The notes: generated by a model not told the origin, from the sequence alone. A stretch of DNA of 64,000 nt from Bacteroidetes bacterium UBA1947 (GCA_002336915.1 DDET01000041.1:1-64000); one strand, 5' to 3'; positions 24,963 to 34,336 are shown, counted from the first letter of the stretch. Numbers and translations: made by a program.

Positions 24963-26855
24963 ATGTCCTCAAACATACCATCTTCCGGTCATTCGGATAT
25001 TATTCCTGTTGCACCGTCGCTCAGCACGGATACAGAGCCCGACGAGCGGGAACAAAGCAATTCGCCTGTAAATAAGCGTGTCTTGTACCTGAGTATGCAG
25101 GCAATTTTCAATGCCATCGTTATCGGTGTTATTGCAAAGCTGTTGGTTGGCCTCATAGCACTTATTACCAACCTTTCTTTTTACGGTAAATTTTCGTTCG
25201 AGGAGAGCTCGCCTGCAGGCAACCACCTGGGATTGCTGGTGATCATTGTGCCTGTAATAGGTGGATTGATCGTTGGTGTGATGGCCCGTTATGGCTCTCC
25301 CGCGATCAGGGGGCATGGGATACCGGAAGCTATGGAACAGGTGCTGGTGAATGAGAGTAAGATCAAGCCTATCATTACTTTTTTGAAACCGATCTCGGCA
25401 GCTATCTCGATAGGCACGGGCGGACCATTTGGTGCAGAAGGGCCTATCATTTCAACCGGCGGCGCTTTTGGTTCTGTTACCGGACAAGTAATGCGAATCA
25501 CTGCCAATGAACGAAAGATAATGTTGGCAGCAGGTGCCTGCGCCGGCATGGCCGCTATTTTCGGCACGCCCCTGGCTGCTGTATTGCTGGCAATAGAATT
25601 GCTGTTGTTCGAATTTTCTCCCCGCTCCATTATACCAGTTGCATTGTCTTGCGCTACCGGGGCGGCAGCACACTTTGCCTTGTTTAATTCAGAACCTGTT
25701 TTTGCCATGCCTGCTATACCAGAGCCCTCTAGTATAGCAATGGTCACTTATGTTCTAATGGGAGTTATCATCGGCGTATTTGCTGCCTTTGTGTCGAAGG
25801 CGGTATATGTTATTGAGGATCTGTTTGAGCAACTACCCATCCATTGGATGTGGTGGCCTGCCATAGGCGCGGTGGCCGTAGGTACAGTTGGTTATTTTGC
25901 CCCGAGGACACTCGGAGTTGGCTATGTTAATATTCACGACCTGCTTACAGGTACATTACCCTTGTACTTACTAGGCACACTCTCCTTAATGAAGTTCTTA
26001 TCCTGGTCTATATCCTTAGGCAGTGGTACATCGGGTGGTACGCTGGCCCCCTTACTTACTATCGGCGGAGCCATCGGTGCATTGTTGGGGACGGGGATCA
26101 TTGCCTTGTTGCCAGGCAGCGGCATAAACATACCTACCTGTGCTTTAATAGGTATGGCGGCCATGTTCGCAGGGGCCTCCAGGGCACTGCTCACTTCGAT
26201 CGTATTTGCGCTTGAAGCGACTATGCAAGCGCATGGACTATTACCGCTTCTGGGTGCCTGTACCGCCTCTTATTTTATTTCCTTCTTCCTGATGCGCGGG
26301 AGCATCATGACCGAAAAAATAGAGCGCAGGGGCATTTTCACTCCGCACTCTTACGAACCCGACATTTTGCAAAAGATATCTGTATCTGATGTTTACTTGC
26401 CGGACTGCAATGTACTGAGCACGGACAATACGGTGAAAGAAGCACGTGAATGGATAAAGAGCAATACAGAGTCCGAAGGGCAGGTGACCACGTTCATTAT
26501 TGTGCACAATGATGGTTCACTCGCCGGCATTGCCAACCGTAGTGAAATATTCAGTAAGGAATATGCGGATGGGGTATTACTTAAAGAGCTCATCAAAGAT
26601 CGCAGGCCTTATATTTATGAAAATAACCGCTTGAGCATAGCTATTGATGTTATGGATAGGTATGGCATTGATCTGCTGCCGGTAACGGACCATACGAGCA
26701 ATAAGATAGTACTGGGCTGTCTTTCGCACAGGGAGATATTTGCGGCATACACGTTGCACCGTAATGACGCGGAAGTATTCAAACGTGCAATATCATTAAA
26801 ACGGCATGGCATTAAGGTCATCCTGAAAGGTAAAAACCTATTGGGTAGGTACTGA
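24963..26855 (+). CDS. ClC-type chloride channel/antiporter with C-terminal CBS domains
   Basis: The 630-residue protein has a ClC membrane core (residues ~35-450) and a C-terminal pair of CBS domains (~465-600). Selectivity motifs are visible: GHGIPEAME near 117, GTGGPFGAEGPI near 155 (with the gating Glu) and GSGTSGGTLAPLL near 355. The His in place of Ser in the first motif is seen in the CBS-containing subgroup. It should move chloride or exchange it for protons, possibly tuned by nucleotide binding to the CBS pair. It is convergent with the LOG-like gene, only 2 nt apart. Confidence 0.93.
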   Translation: MSSNIPSSGHSDIIPVAPSLSTDTEPDEREQSNSPVNKRVLYLSMQAIFNAIVIGVIAKLLVGLIALITNLSFYGKFSFEESSPAGNHLGLLVIIVPVIGGLIVGVMARYGSPAIRGHGIPEAMEQVLVNESKIKPIITFLKPISAAISIGTGGPFGAEGPIISTGGAFGSVTGQVMRITANERKIMLAAGACAGMAAIFGTPLAAVLLAIELLLFEFSPRSIIPVALSCATGAAAHFALFNSEPVFAMPAIPEPSSIAMVTYVLMGVIIGVFAAFVSKAVYVIEDLFEQLPIHWMWWPAIGAVAVGTVGYFAPRTLGVGYVNIHDLLTGTLPLYLLGTLSLMKFLSWSISLGSGTSGGTLAPLLTIGGAIGALLGTGIIALLPGSGINIPTCALIGMAAMFAGASRALLTSIVFALEATMQAHGLLPLLGACTASYFISFFLMRGSIMTEKIERRGIFTPHSYEPDILQKISVSDVYLPDCNVLSTDNTVKEAREWIKSNTESEGQVTTFIIVHNDGSLAGIANRSEIFSKEYADGVLLKELIKDRRPYIYENNRLSIAIDVMDRYGIDLLPVTDHTSNKIVLGCLSHREIFAAYTLHRNDAEVFKRAISLKRHGIKVILKGKNLLGRY

Positions 26856-26857
26856 TC

Positions 26858-27664
26858 CTATTTTGCTTCTTTCTGCTTCAGGTCGCTTGCTGTGGCATGG
26901 GGCCTGCTTTCGCCAAGTATACCCATGGGTTTCACTTTTTTCAGCTTTTTAAGACCGAAACCTTCAATAGCGTACTTTTCAAAGTGCTTTATTGTTTCTT
27001 CTACAGAATCTGTAAAGAGGAACAGGTCAAGATCGGCAGCGTCAATAGTTTTCTGGGTTACTAACTTTTGAAGGTATTGGTACAGCTCCTTGTGAAATTC
27101 TTTCCCGACAAGCACAACGGGAAACTTGAGGATCTTCCCAGTCTGTATCAATGTCACGGATTCGAAAAATTCATCCATGGTGCCGTAGCCACCGGGCATT
27201 ACAATAAAGCCATAAGAATATTTAGTAAGCAATACTTTGCGGACGAAGAAAAATTCTATGTCTACCCAGCGGTCGAGATAAGGATTAGGCTTCTGTTCTT
27301 TGGGCAGGATGATGTTGCAACCTATGGAGCGGCCGCCGGCTTCTTTTGCACCACGGTTGGCTGCCTCCATGATACCGGGGCCTCCGCCCGTCATAACGGT
27401 AAAGCCCAGATTTGCCATCTCGCCACCCAGGGTCCTTGCCATCTCGTAGTATTGATGGCCTTCTTTAAAACGAGCGGAACCAAAGACCGTGATACAAGGG
27501 CCTGCAAAGTGCAACTTGCGAAAGCCCCTTATGAACTCCTTAAGTACATTGAACAAAAAATAGCCTTCCTCGGTACGGGAATGCGGGCCTTCCAGGAACT
27601 CTGCTTCTTTTTTTGAGCCTACGGGGGTAAACTCCCGCTGCCTGCCATTTTGGTTGTCTTCCAT
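26858..27664 (-). CDS. LOG/TIGR00730-family Rossmann-fold protein
   Basis: The start is the ATG read from 27664 (MEDNQNGRQREF), giving 268 residues. The protein shows the Rossmann strand ITVFGSAR, the MTGGGPGIMEAANRGA block and the family signature VMPGGYGTMDEFFE, which in LOG enzymes forms the nucleotide-monophosphate phosphoribohydrolase site. Related proteins release cytokinin-type bases from their nucleotides or act as general nucleotide hydrolases. The extended N- and C-termini relative to the smallest LOG proteins match the longer bacterial subgroup. Confidence 0.87.
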   Translation of the reverse strand: MEDNQNGRQREFTPVGSKKEAEFLEGPHSRTEEGYFLFNVLKEFIRGFRKLHFAGPCITVFGSARFKEGHQYYEMARTLGGEMANLGFTVMTGGGPGIMEAANRGAKEAGGRSIGCNIILPKEQKPNPYLDRWVDIEFFFVRKVLLTKYSYGFIVMPGGYGTMDEFFESVTLIQTGKILKFPVVLVGKEFHKELYQYLQKLVTQKTIDAADLDLFLFTDSVEETIKHFEKYAIEGFGLKKLKKVKPMGILGESRPHATASDLKQKEAK

Positions 27665-27756
27665 GTTTAGTGGAACAAATATCCGAAAAGGAATCAAAAG
27701 AAAAGAGCGCCTAAGAAAAGCGCCCTTCTGTAACTATATATAATCGAAACCAAACC

Positions 27757-28419
27757 TTACCATTTCACATCCAGATCGTCGGCATTGCCGGAAGTGACGG
27801 GCAATAATATAAAGCCGCACTGCGAGCCACTGACCGGATATGCACCCACCTGGTATACCTGCGTACCATTGATGGTGAAAGACCAGAAATTATTTACTTG
27901 TTCTACCTTAAGCGTATTCCAGCCATTGCGATTGATGGCAGATGAATACTGCCATGGGCCACTTGTGATGGGTGTAGCTGCCAGGCTGGCGCTACCTTCT
28001 TTATATATCTCGAAACTATCATTTTTGACGATAAAAGAATAGCCGTAGTCCGAATTGGATGCACCAAATATGATACCCATTTTATTATCGGACTTTACAT
28101 TGGCCGACACCTGGAAATCGTAATTAAAATTACCGCCTGTGTTTATTATTGCTGTGTGCAAACCACTTGTTGCATAGTTGACAAATGTGAGCTGACCGCT
28201 CTGCACGTTAGCATAGGCGCTATCCTGCGGTGAACCGAAGCTCCAGCCGTACCTATCACTGCTGAAATCATCGTAAAATTCGTTTTGATAACCTGAATTA
28301 TGATGGTTATTGTTATTGTTCGGCTCAGTATTATAATAATCGTTTTGTACGCAGGATGTCAATAAAGTGCATGCCGTTAGTAAACCTAAAGCTGCGGGGA
28401 TGTATTTTCTTGCCTTCAT
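27757..28419 (-). CDS. Lipoprotein with a concanavalin/LamG-like domain
   Basis: The 220-residue protein has a lipobox near residue 23 (LLTSC) and an asparagine/histidine-rich linker (about 30-42). Residues ~48-220 show the beta-sandwich pattern of concanavalin-like domains (DDFSSDRYGWSFG, MGIIFGASNSDYGYSF, WNTLKVEQVNNFWSFTING). Such domains often bind carbohydrate, but no ligand can be deduced. It is a single gene, probably an outer-membrane lipoprotein. Confidence 0.78.
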   Translation of the reverse strand: MKARKYIPAALGLLTACTLLTSCVQNDYYNTEPNNNNNHHNSGYQNEFYDDFSSDRYGWSFGSPQDSAYANVQSGQLTFVNYATSGLHTAIINTGGNFNYDFQVSANVKSDNKMGIIFGASNSDYGYSFIVKNDSFEIYKEGSASLAATPITSGPWQYSSAINRNGWNTLKVEQVNNFWSFTINGTQVYQVGAYPVSGSQCGFILLPVTSGNADDLDVKW

Positions 28420-28559
28420 ATCTTTTTGTTAAAATGCGATCCGTAGTGTGTAAAACAAAAAACAAGCCAAAAATGAAAATTGGGCGGAAAATCAAAAAAA
28501 ATCTCCCGAAATAGCCTGTGGCACGGCTTTTTTAGCTGTTTACGAAAAACATAAAATAT

Positions 28560-28745
28560 ATGGACAAGCTGGAATTTAAAGGCAAATGGAACGAATGGAA
28601 AGGCAAAATAAAACAAGCCAATGCCGACCTTACAGATGATGACCTGCAGTATGAGGAAGGTAAGGACGATGAAACACTGGGACGTATCCAACAAAAACTG
28701 GGCAAGACACGGGATGAAGTAATTACATGGCTTAAATCGCTGTAA
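28560..28745 (+). CDS. CsbD-like stress protein
   Basis: At 61 residues this fits the CsbD family of small, highly charged helical proteins: WNEWKGKIKQANADLTDDDL and the following glycine-poor helical repeat are typical. Family members are induced by general stress, but the molecular role is not known. A perfect hairpin terminator follows. A second CsbD-like gene lies ~680 nt downstream. Confidence 0.87.
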   Translation: MDKLEFKGKWNEWKGKIKQANADLTDDDLQYEEGKDDETLGRIQQKLGKTRDEVITWLKSL

Positions 28746-28761
28746 ACGATTTAGTTAGGCC

Positions 28762-28800
28762 TAAAAATATGCCGGCTATCCTTTAGCCGGCATATTTTTA
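28762..28800. terminator. Bidirectional Rho-independent terminator
   Basis: A perfect 16-bp stem (28762-28777 with 28785-28800) with A-rich left and T-rich right ends lies between the convergent CsbD-like and KOW/Tudor-like genes and overlaps the stop codon of the latter. Confidence 0.9.
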
Positions 28801-29346
28801 TTCCTTACCACCCATGCCCTTGAATTGGTGGTGGGTTTCTTTGAATAGGACATTGAAGGTAGTTAGCGAACCGTAGATGGCTGTTACGTATTGCTGAAGC
28901 TCCACTTTTTCTTCATCGGTGAGCACTTTGTGTGCATTTATCTTTTGTTCTATGAGGCGCAGCCTGTCGCGCACCATTACTATTTTATGGAAAAATGTTT
29001 CTATGGGCAGTTCTTTTGGCTGAAGTGAATCATCGCCGGGCTTCATGATCAAAGTGCCGTTGTTCCAACGGTTGCCCATTGGTACAAGTTGCGCTTCGTT
29101 GAGGCGCCTGTCCAGTATATTATCAAGGGCCTCTTCTATGTCGGCAATAGTAATGTTGCTACCTCCGCCGCCTTCTGCTTCTTTCTGCTCTATTATCTTT
29201 AGTTCGAAATCCTTACCTATGTTCTTAGCCGCTCCCTGCGATTTGAACCATATCACGTAAAATTCGGTAGCGGTCTCTACCACTACTCCTTTGCCAAAGT
29301 GCGGATGCTCCACCCGTGAACCGATACCTAATGCGCTAGTTTCCAT
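28798..29346 (-). CDS. Protein with N-terminal KOW/Tudor-like domain (UvrD-tail type)
   Basis: The start is the ATG read from 29346 (METSALGIGSRVEHPHFGKG), giving 182 residues; the frame runs upstream without a plausible start. The first ~50 residues resemble the small beta-barrel at the C-terminus of UvrD-type helicases (GSRVEHPHFGKGVVVE). A glycine run separates this from a helical remainder of unknown function. Cytoplasmic; nucleic-acid or RNA-polymerase contact is only inferred. It is flanked by two CsbD-like genes on the opposite strand. Confidence 0.72.
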   Translation of the reverse strand: METSALGIGSRVEHPHFGKGVVVETATEFYVIWFKSQGAAKNIGKDFELKIIEQKEAEGGGGSNITIADIEEALDNILDRRLNEAQLVPMGNRWNNGTLIMKPGDDSLQPKELPIETFFHKIVMVRDRLRLIEQKINAHKVLTDEEKVELQQYVTAIYGSLTTFNVLFKETHHQFKGMGGKE

Positions 29347-29426
29347 ATGCGTTAATTTAAAATGCTGCACAAATATAAGTGTACATGCGGCATGATTTTT
29401 TAAGTGTATCCATAAATATTCATACA

Positions 29427-29615
29427 ATGGACACCACACAAATTGGAAAGAACTGGCCGGAATTGCGTAAGAAACTGATGGAAAAATATCCTGAACTGAC
29501 GGCGGACGACCTGGTATATGAAATAGGCAGAGAAGCAGAATTGCTGAAACACCTGCAGGAAAAACTCAAGAAAAACCGATCGGAGATAGATTATGTGCTT
29601 AGCTTGATGGGATAG
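29427..29615 (+). CDS. CsbD-like small protein, second copy
   Basis: The start is the ATG at 29427 (MDTTQIGKNWPELRKKL), giving 62 residues. The sequence W-x3-KKL-x4-ELTADDL-x-YE-x-GRE aligns by eye with the other CsbD-like protein (28560-28745), although it lacks the GK repeats. The upstream frame extension has no support. It ends 1 nt before the stop of the convergent YjbR gene. Confidence 0.75.
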   Translation: MDTTQIGKNWPELRKKLMEKYPELTADDLVYEIGREAELLKHLQEKLKKNRSEIDYVLSLMG

Positions 29616-29948
29616 TTATTTTTTCTTAGCCTTAGGAGCTACAAGCCTGTACGAGTCGTCGATCATCTCCCTTAACTGTTTATTATTTAGCTTACCATCT
29701 ATGACGACTGTATTCCAGTGTTTTTTGTTCATATGGTAGCCGGGAAGGACACATTCATACTCGTCCCGTAATTCTATGGCCCGGGAAGGATCGCACTTTA
29801 CGTTGAACTGCAGTGGTATGGCACTGAGGTTAGTTAGCAGGAAGAGTTTGCCCCTGACCTTAAAAACGAGGGTATCTTCCCCGAAGGGAAAGCCTTCCTC
29901 CACATCCTGTTTTGACAGGCAGTATTCCCGCAGGTCCTCTATATTCAT
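29616..29948 (-). CDS. MmcQ/YjbR-family protein
   Basis: The 110-residue protein has the YjbR pattern: MNIEDLREYCLSKQDVEEGFPFG at the start of the fold, then VFKVRGKLF, KCDPSRAIELRDEY, PGYHMNKKHWNTV and a final helix LREMIDDSYRLV. The family adopts a CyaY-like fold and is often called DNA-binding, but the function is not established. The C-terminus is lysine-rich. Confidence 0.9.
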   Translation of the reverse strand: MNIEDLREYCLSKQDVEEGFPFGEDTLVFKVRGKLFLLTNLSAIPLQFNVKCDPSRAIELRDEYECVLPGYHMNKKHWNTVVIDGKLNNKQLREMIDDSYRLVAPKAKKK

Positions 29949-30049
29949 ATATTTTAATTATTTCAAGTTCTTGAAGCTTTGTTTTTTGTTTTTTAATTCT
30001 AAAATTGTACTTTGTTGCCTAAATTAGCATTTCGGCCAAAACAATACTT

Positions 30050-30649
30050 ATGAGGTCTAAGATACTTTTATCTGTAATATTAGTGACGCTTTCGTGTAGC
30101 CTGTCTTTCGCTCATGATAAGTACAAGAAGGCACGCCCTTGCGATTGCTACCGTGTTGATGGCCCTGAACTGAGTATACTTACGGGTACAAAGACCAAGA
30201 TCGAAAGAATGATACGTCATGAGTCGGCTGATGTAATGAATGGTGCCAGCGATGTTGCCTGCATGCAGGCAGCACTGCTTTTTCACTACAACATGGCCTT
30301 TGATCATTTTGAAGAATTGAAACTGCGCATTATCCAGAACCTGCCAACAGCGGCCAGCAAGGAAGATTTCATCAGCTCTATAGCCGACAAGTTCCATTCG
30401 GAAGATGATGACAAGGTGATCTTTGTGAAGCAGGAAAATAGCGAAGGTGATGTAGTGGTAACACTGTCAAACCGCATTATGAACCAGCTTGGCGCCATTT
30501 GGGAAGTATACCAGGCAGACAATGAGTACGTAATGGTGGCTTTGAATACAGAATGCGATATGCACTTCAGGCTGGAAAACTTTTATACGCTCACGGGTTT
30601 TGATGCTGATAATATTACAGCCCGCCCTGCGGTACTACTGGATAAATAA
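30050..30649 (+). CDS. Exported protein of unknown function
   Basis: The 199-residue protein has a clear signal peptide (residues 1-21, ending LSFAHD) and a soluble body with several cysteines (CDCYRVDG, CMQAALL, TECDMHF). I do not recognise a family. It is monocistronic and followed by a strong hairpin terminator. Confidence 0.75.
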   Translation: MRSKILLSVILVTLSCSLSFAHDKYKKARPCDCYRVDGPELSILTGTKTKIERMIRHESADVMNGASDVACMQAALLFHYNMAFDHFEELKLRIIQNLPTAASKEDFISSIADKFHSEDDDKVIFVKQENSEGDVVVTLSNRIMNQLGAIWEVYQADNEYVMVALNTECDMHFRLENFYTLTGFDADNITARPAVLLDK

Positions 30650-30667
30650 AATTCTTAAAGAAATTTT

Positions 30668-30697
30668 AAAAAAGCCACGCAAATGCGTGGCTTTTTT
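30668..30697. terminator. Rho-independent terminator
   Basis: A perfect 13-bp stem (30668-30680 with 30685-30697) with an AAAT loop and a T6 tail closes the exported-protein gene. Confidence 0.92.
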
Positions 30698-30773
30698 AAT
30701 TTACCGGGCATAATAAAATATTAAAATTATTTCTAAATTTATATTTGAGCAATTGATCCCAAATACTTGCCCT

Positions 30774-31001
30774 ATGAAAAAGATATTTGCACTCATTATT
30801 ATCATCACCTTAGTCAGCCTATACCCTAACCCGGCAAACGAGGAATTAAAGATAAAGACAGATGCGGTATATAAATCATATACAATCACAAACAGCATCG
30901 GGTAGATAGTGATGAAAAGCCTCGTAAGCAACAAGGAAATAAGTGTTGACATAAAAGGCCTGGCACAGGGAGTATATTACATCAACCTGAAGGCACGCTA
31001 A
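30774..31001 (+). pseudogene. Stand-alone T9SS type A sorting domain with signal peptide and internal amber stop
   Basis: The ATG at 30774 opens MKKIFALIIIITLVS, a signal-like sequence, which runs directly into LYPNPANEELKIKTDAVY, the start of a type A T9SS sorting tail. The frame stops at TAG (30903-30905) right after NSIG, where sorting domains usually have GK/GQ. It continues in the same frame with IVMKSLVSNKEISVDIKGL and AQGVYYINLKAR up to TAA at 30999-31001, which is the normal end of the domain. A single CAG-to-TAG change would explain the stop. The passenger domain is missing, so this is most likely a remnant of a deleted cargo gene. Confidence 0.75.
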
Positions 31002-31145
31002 ACACAGAAGTTAAGAAATTTGTGAAAATGTGATGCTTTCGACGTGCAGACTACCTACATTCAAATATTATATTTTCATATAGTGACCCAATTGTAAAAC
31101 TTTTACCATTTTTTAAGGGGAAGATTAATATGTCATTGAAAGGCC

Positions 31146-31153
31146 TATCTTTG
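31146..31153 (+). promoter_or_regulatory. Bacteroidota-type -7 element (TATCTTTG)
   Basis: TATCTTTG matches TAnnTTTG and lies 20 nt before the ATG of the DUF4249-like gene. A clear -33 box is not seen at the usual distance. Confidence 0.45.
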
Positions 31154-31172
31154 TTTTCTTCTAAATATTACG

Positions 31173-32261
31173 ATGAAGAGAACATTGTTATACGCTTTAA
31201 GCCTTGCCGCAATATTGGGCACCTCGAGCTGCTCGGAAAAATTTGATGTGGCTGCTCCATACCGGAATGTAACCGTTGTTAACGGCTTCCTTGACATACG
31301 GGACACTGCGCACTATATCCGTATCGAAAAAGGCTTCATGGACCAAAACAAGAGCGGCCTTGATATGGCTAAGGTGCCGGACAGCAGTTATTATTCCAAG
31401 CTTACCGTACAGGTAAAAGAGCTGATTCCCGGTAACCCAGTGCCTGTTAACACAATCGTTTTAAAACTGGTGGATCTTAATAACGAAGGGTACCCCAAAG
31501 ATACCGGCACCTTCTTTACATCGCCCAACTATGCATATAAATTTACGGAGGGGCTTAAGCCCGACCACCGGTACCGACTGGTGATAACTAACCAGGAATC
31601 GGGAGAAGTGGATTCAGCGGAAACATCTATAATCGATACAGCCTTTAGCCATTTCTATATTCCTCCATTGGAAAACCCCGACTATCCGCTTAGAATGAAT
31701 ATTGCGAAGACCATTAACAATAAGGTTAAGTTCAGTGGCAGCATAGTGACGGCGGGTACGGACCCCAATGCAGTGCCTGCCGGTGTAAAAGTGATGGAGT
31801 GTACCATGCTGATCTACTACCGGGACAGCAATTCTGTGGCGCATACTATAACACCACATATACTTACCTGGAATAACGTACCGGCGGATATTACCATAAC
31901 CAGCTCAGGCTTTGATTTTGCCCTGCTGAACACCACATTTTACGATTTCTTTAAGGAAAACATACCCGCTACTCCCGATGTGCATGGCCTATGGCGCCTG
32001 CTGGATAGCTGCGATATTATCATGTATGCCGGCAGTAGTGATTATTATACCTACAGGCAGGTAACCGGAGCCCAAGCCGGCGGGCTAACCGGCGGCGAAA
32101 TAAAGCCTAATTATTCCAATATACAAGGTGGCTTATCCCTGGGCCTGTTCACTACAAGGACAGCAAAAACGGGCCATGCGATCAAATTTGAAGTACCCGA
32201 AAGTATTGACTCCTTAAGGGTAAATCCCCGTACCAGCAATATCAACTTTACGGTGCCATAA
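31173..32261 (+). CDS. DUF4249-like lipoprotein
   Basis: The 362-residue protein has a lipobox at SSC (Cys20) and then the N-terminal beta-sandwich pattern of DUF4249-type proteins (VAAPYRNVTVVNGFLDIRDT). Further beta-rich sequence follows with a polar C-terminus. DUF4249 proteins are Bacteroidota outer-membrane lipoproteins often paired with TonB-dependent receptors, but no receptor is next to this gene. The family call is tentative. Confidence 0.65.
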   Translation: MKRTLLYALSLAAILGTSSCSEKFDVAAPYRNVTVVNGFLDIRDTAHYIRIEKGFMDQNKSGLDMAKVPDSSYYSKLTVQVKELIPGNPVPVNTIVLKLVDLNNEGYPKDTGTFFTSPNYAYKFTEGLKPDHRYRLVITNQESGEVDSAETSIIDTAFSHFYIPPLENPDYPLRMNIAKTINNKVKFSGSIVTAGTDPNAVPAGVKVMECTMLIYYRDSNSVAHTITPHILTWNNVPADITITSSGFDFALLNTTFYDFFKENIPATPDVHGLWRLLDSCDIIMYAGSSDYYTYRQVTGAQAGGLTGGEIKPNYSNIQGGLSLGLFTTRTAKTGHAIKFEVPESIDSLRVNPRTSNINFTVP

Positions 32262-32292
32262 TTGACAAAATAACCTGTTTAAGATATTTTTT

Positions 32293-32327
32293 ATGCCTTA
32301 ATGTGTATGCATTAAGGCATTTTTATT
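32293..32327 (+). terminator. Rho-independent terminator
   Basis: An 11-bp stem (32293-32303 with 32310-32320, arm ATGCCTTAATG) is followed by TTTTATTT. It separates the lipoprotein gene from dnaK. Confidence 0.85.
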
Positions 32328-32431
32328 TCAGAATGACAGTATAGCTGACAATATTACCGAATAAAGGCTCATGGCATGCATATTGACTAGAAATAGGTAT
32401 AAATAAAGAAAATTAAAAGAATAGAATTACT

Positions 32432-34336
32432 ATGGGAAAAATTATCGGAATTGACTTAGGTACCACGAACTCTTGCGTTGCAGTAATGGAAGGTAACGAA
32501 CCAGTGGTAATAGCCAACGATGAAGGCCGCCGCACAACGCCTTCGGTAGTCGCCTTTTTGAAAAACGGCGAGCGTAAAGTAGGAGATCCGGCAAAGCGCC
32601 AGGCCATTACAAACCCTACGAACACTATTATGTCCATTAAACGCTACATGGGTCGTCGCTTTGACGAGGTGAGCAGCGAAATGACGCATAACTCATACAA
32701 GATAGTAAAGGGTGATAATAACACACCCCGGGTGGATATAGACGGCAGGATGTACACGCCGCAGGAAATATCGGCTATGATACTTCAGAAAATGAAGAAA
32801 ACCGCCGAGGAATTCCTGGGTTATGAGGTAACAGAAGCCGTGGTTACTGTACCTGCGTACTTTAACGATGCACAGCGCCAGGCTACTAAAGAAGCCGGCG
32901 AAATAGCGGGCCTTAACATACGCCGTATCATTAACGAACCTACAGCTGCCGCATTGGCTTATGGCCTTGACAAACAGCATAAGGACAGCAAAATAGCTGT
33001 GTTCGACCTTGGTGGTGGTACATTTGATATCTCGATCCTGGAATTGGGTGATGGGGTATTTGAGGTAAAATCGACCAACGGTGACACTCACCTGGGTGGT
33101 GATGACTTTGATAAGGTGATCATGGACTGGCTGGCTGATGAATTTAAGAAAGACGAAGCGCAGGACCTGCGTAAAGACCCTATGGCATGGCAGCGCCTGA
33201 AGGAAGCTGCTGAAAAAGCCAAAGTGGAGCTGTCTTCATCACAGGAAACAGAAATAAACTTACCATATATAACCGCAGTGGATGGCGTACCTAAACACCT
33301 GGTGCGCAAATTGAGCCGTGCAAAATTCGAACAGCTGTCGGACAGTTTAGTAGAGCGCACGCTCGAACCCTGCCGTAAAGCATTGAAGGATGCCGGCCTT
33401 ACTACTTCGGATATTGACGAAGTGATCATGGTAGGTGGTTCGACACGTATCCCCAAAATACTGGAGATCGTAGAGAAATTCTTCGGCAAAAAGCCTAACA
33501 GGAGTGTAAACCCTGATGAAGTGGTAGCAATAGGTGCTGCTATACAAGGTGGCGTATTAAGCGGCGATGTAAAAGATGTATTGCTGCTGGACGTTACACC
33601 TCTTTCACTGGGTATTGAAACAATGGGCGGTGTAATGACCAGGCTTATAGAATCGAACACAACCATACCTACACGTAAGAGCGAAACGTTCTCGACAGCC
33701 AGCGATAACCAGCCAAGCGTTGAAATAAACGTACTGCAAGGTGAGCGCCCGATGGCTAAGGACAATAAAACGCTGGGAAGGTTTATACTGGATGGTATAC
33801 CACCGGCACCACGCGGCGTGCCACAGGTAGAAGTGATCTTTGACATTGATGCTAACGGTATACTGCATGTGACCGCAAAAGATAAAGGCACAGGCAAACA
33901 GCAGAATATACGCATAGAAGCCGGTAGCGGCCTGAACAAGGAAGAGATAGAACGCATGAGGAACGAGGCGAAAGCCAATGAAGATGAAGATAAGAAAGTG
34001 CGTGAGCGTGTAGAAAAACTAAATATGGCTGACGGTCTTGTATTCAACTCAGAAAAACAACTGAAAGAATACGGCGACAAGATACCTGCTGACAAGAAGG
34101 GGCCTATAGAGGCTGCAGTAGCCAAACTGAAAGAAGCTCATAAAGCAGAAGACGTGGATGGCATTGATAAAGCAGCTGAGGAACTGAATGCAGCATGGAG
34201 CGCAGCGAGCGAATTCCTGTACAACACAGGTAACCAGCAAGCTGGTGGCGATGGCGGTGCACAACAACAGCAGCAGCATGAGAATGCAGGCAACGACGGT
34301 AATGTAGCCGATGCCGAATATGAAGAAGTAAAATAA
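32432..34336 (+). CDS. dnaK: Molecular chaperone DnaK (Hsp70)
   Basis: This 634-residue protein is a full-length DnaK. The ATPase domain opens with IGIDLGTTNSCVAVMEG and carries AVVTVPAYFNDAQRQATKEA, FDLGGGTFDISIL and MVGGSTRIPK. The substrate-binding domain (about 390-510: LLLDVTPLSLGIETMGGVMT) and helical lid follow, then a glutamine/glycine-rich tail ending EEVK. It refolds and protects proteins with DnaJ and GrpE in the cytoplasm. Neither partner is adjacent, and no CIRCE element was seen upstream. A strong terminator follows. Confidence 0.98.
   Translation: MGKIIGIDLGTTNSCVAVMEGNEPVVIANDEGRRTTPSVVAFLKNGERKVGDPAKRQAITNPTNTIMSIKRYMGRRFDEVSSEMTHNSYKIVKGDNNTPRVDIDGRMYTPQEISAMILQKMKKTAEEFLGYEVTEAVVTVPAYFNDAQRQATKEAGEIAGLNIRRIINEPTAAALAYGLDKQHKDSKIAVFDLGGGTFDISILELGDGVFEVKSTNGDTHLGGDDFDKVIMDWLADEFKKDEAQDLRKDPMAWQRLKEAAEKAKVELSSSQETEINLPYITAVDGVPKHLVRKLSRAKFEQLSDSLVERTLEPCRKALKDAGLTTSDIDEVIMVGGSTRIPKILEIVEKFFGKKPNRSVNPDEVVAIGAAIQGGVLSGDVKDVLLLDVTPLSLGIETMGGVMTRLIESNTTIPTRKSETFSTASDNQPSVEINVLQGERPMAKDNKTLGRFILDGIPPAPRGVPQVEVIFDIDANGILHVTAKDKGTGKQQNIRIEAGSGLNKEEIERMRNEAKANEDEDKKVRERVEKLNMADGLVFNSEKQLKEYGDKIPADKKGPIEAAVAKLKEAHKAEDVDGIDKAAEELNAAWSAASEFLYNTGNQQAGGDGGAQQQQQHENAGNDGNVADAEYEEVK

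Noticed and set aside
32262..32431. CIRCE heat-shock operator upstream of dnaK
   Set aside because: No TTAGCACTC-type inverted repeat was found; only a terminator hairpin of the preceding gene is present.
33088..34125. 345-codon minus-strand reading frame opposite dnaK
   Set aside because: It lies fully within dnaK in the antisense frame and has low-complexity Ser-rich sequence, as expected for a shadow frame.
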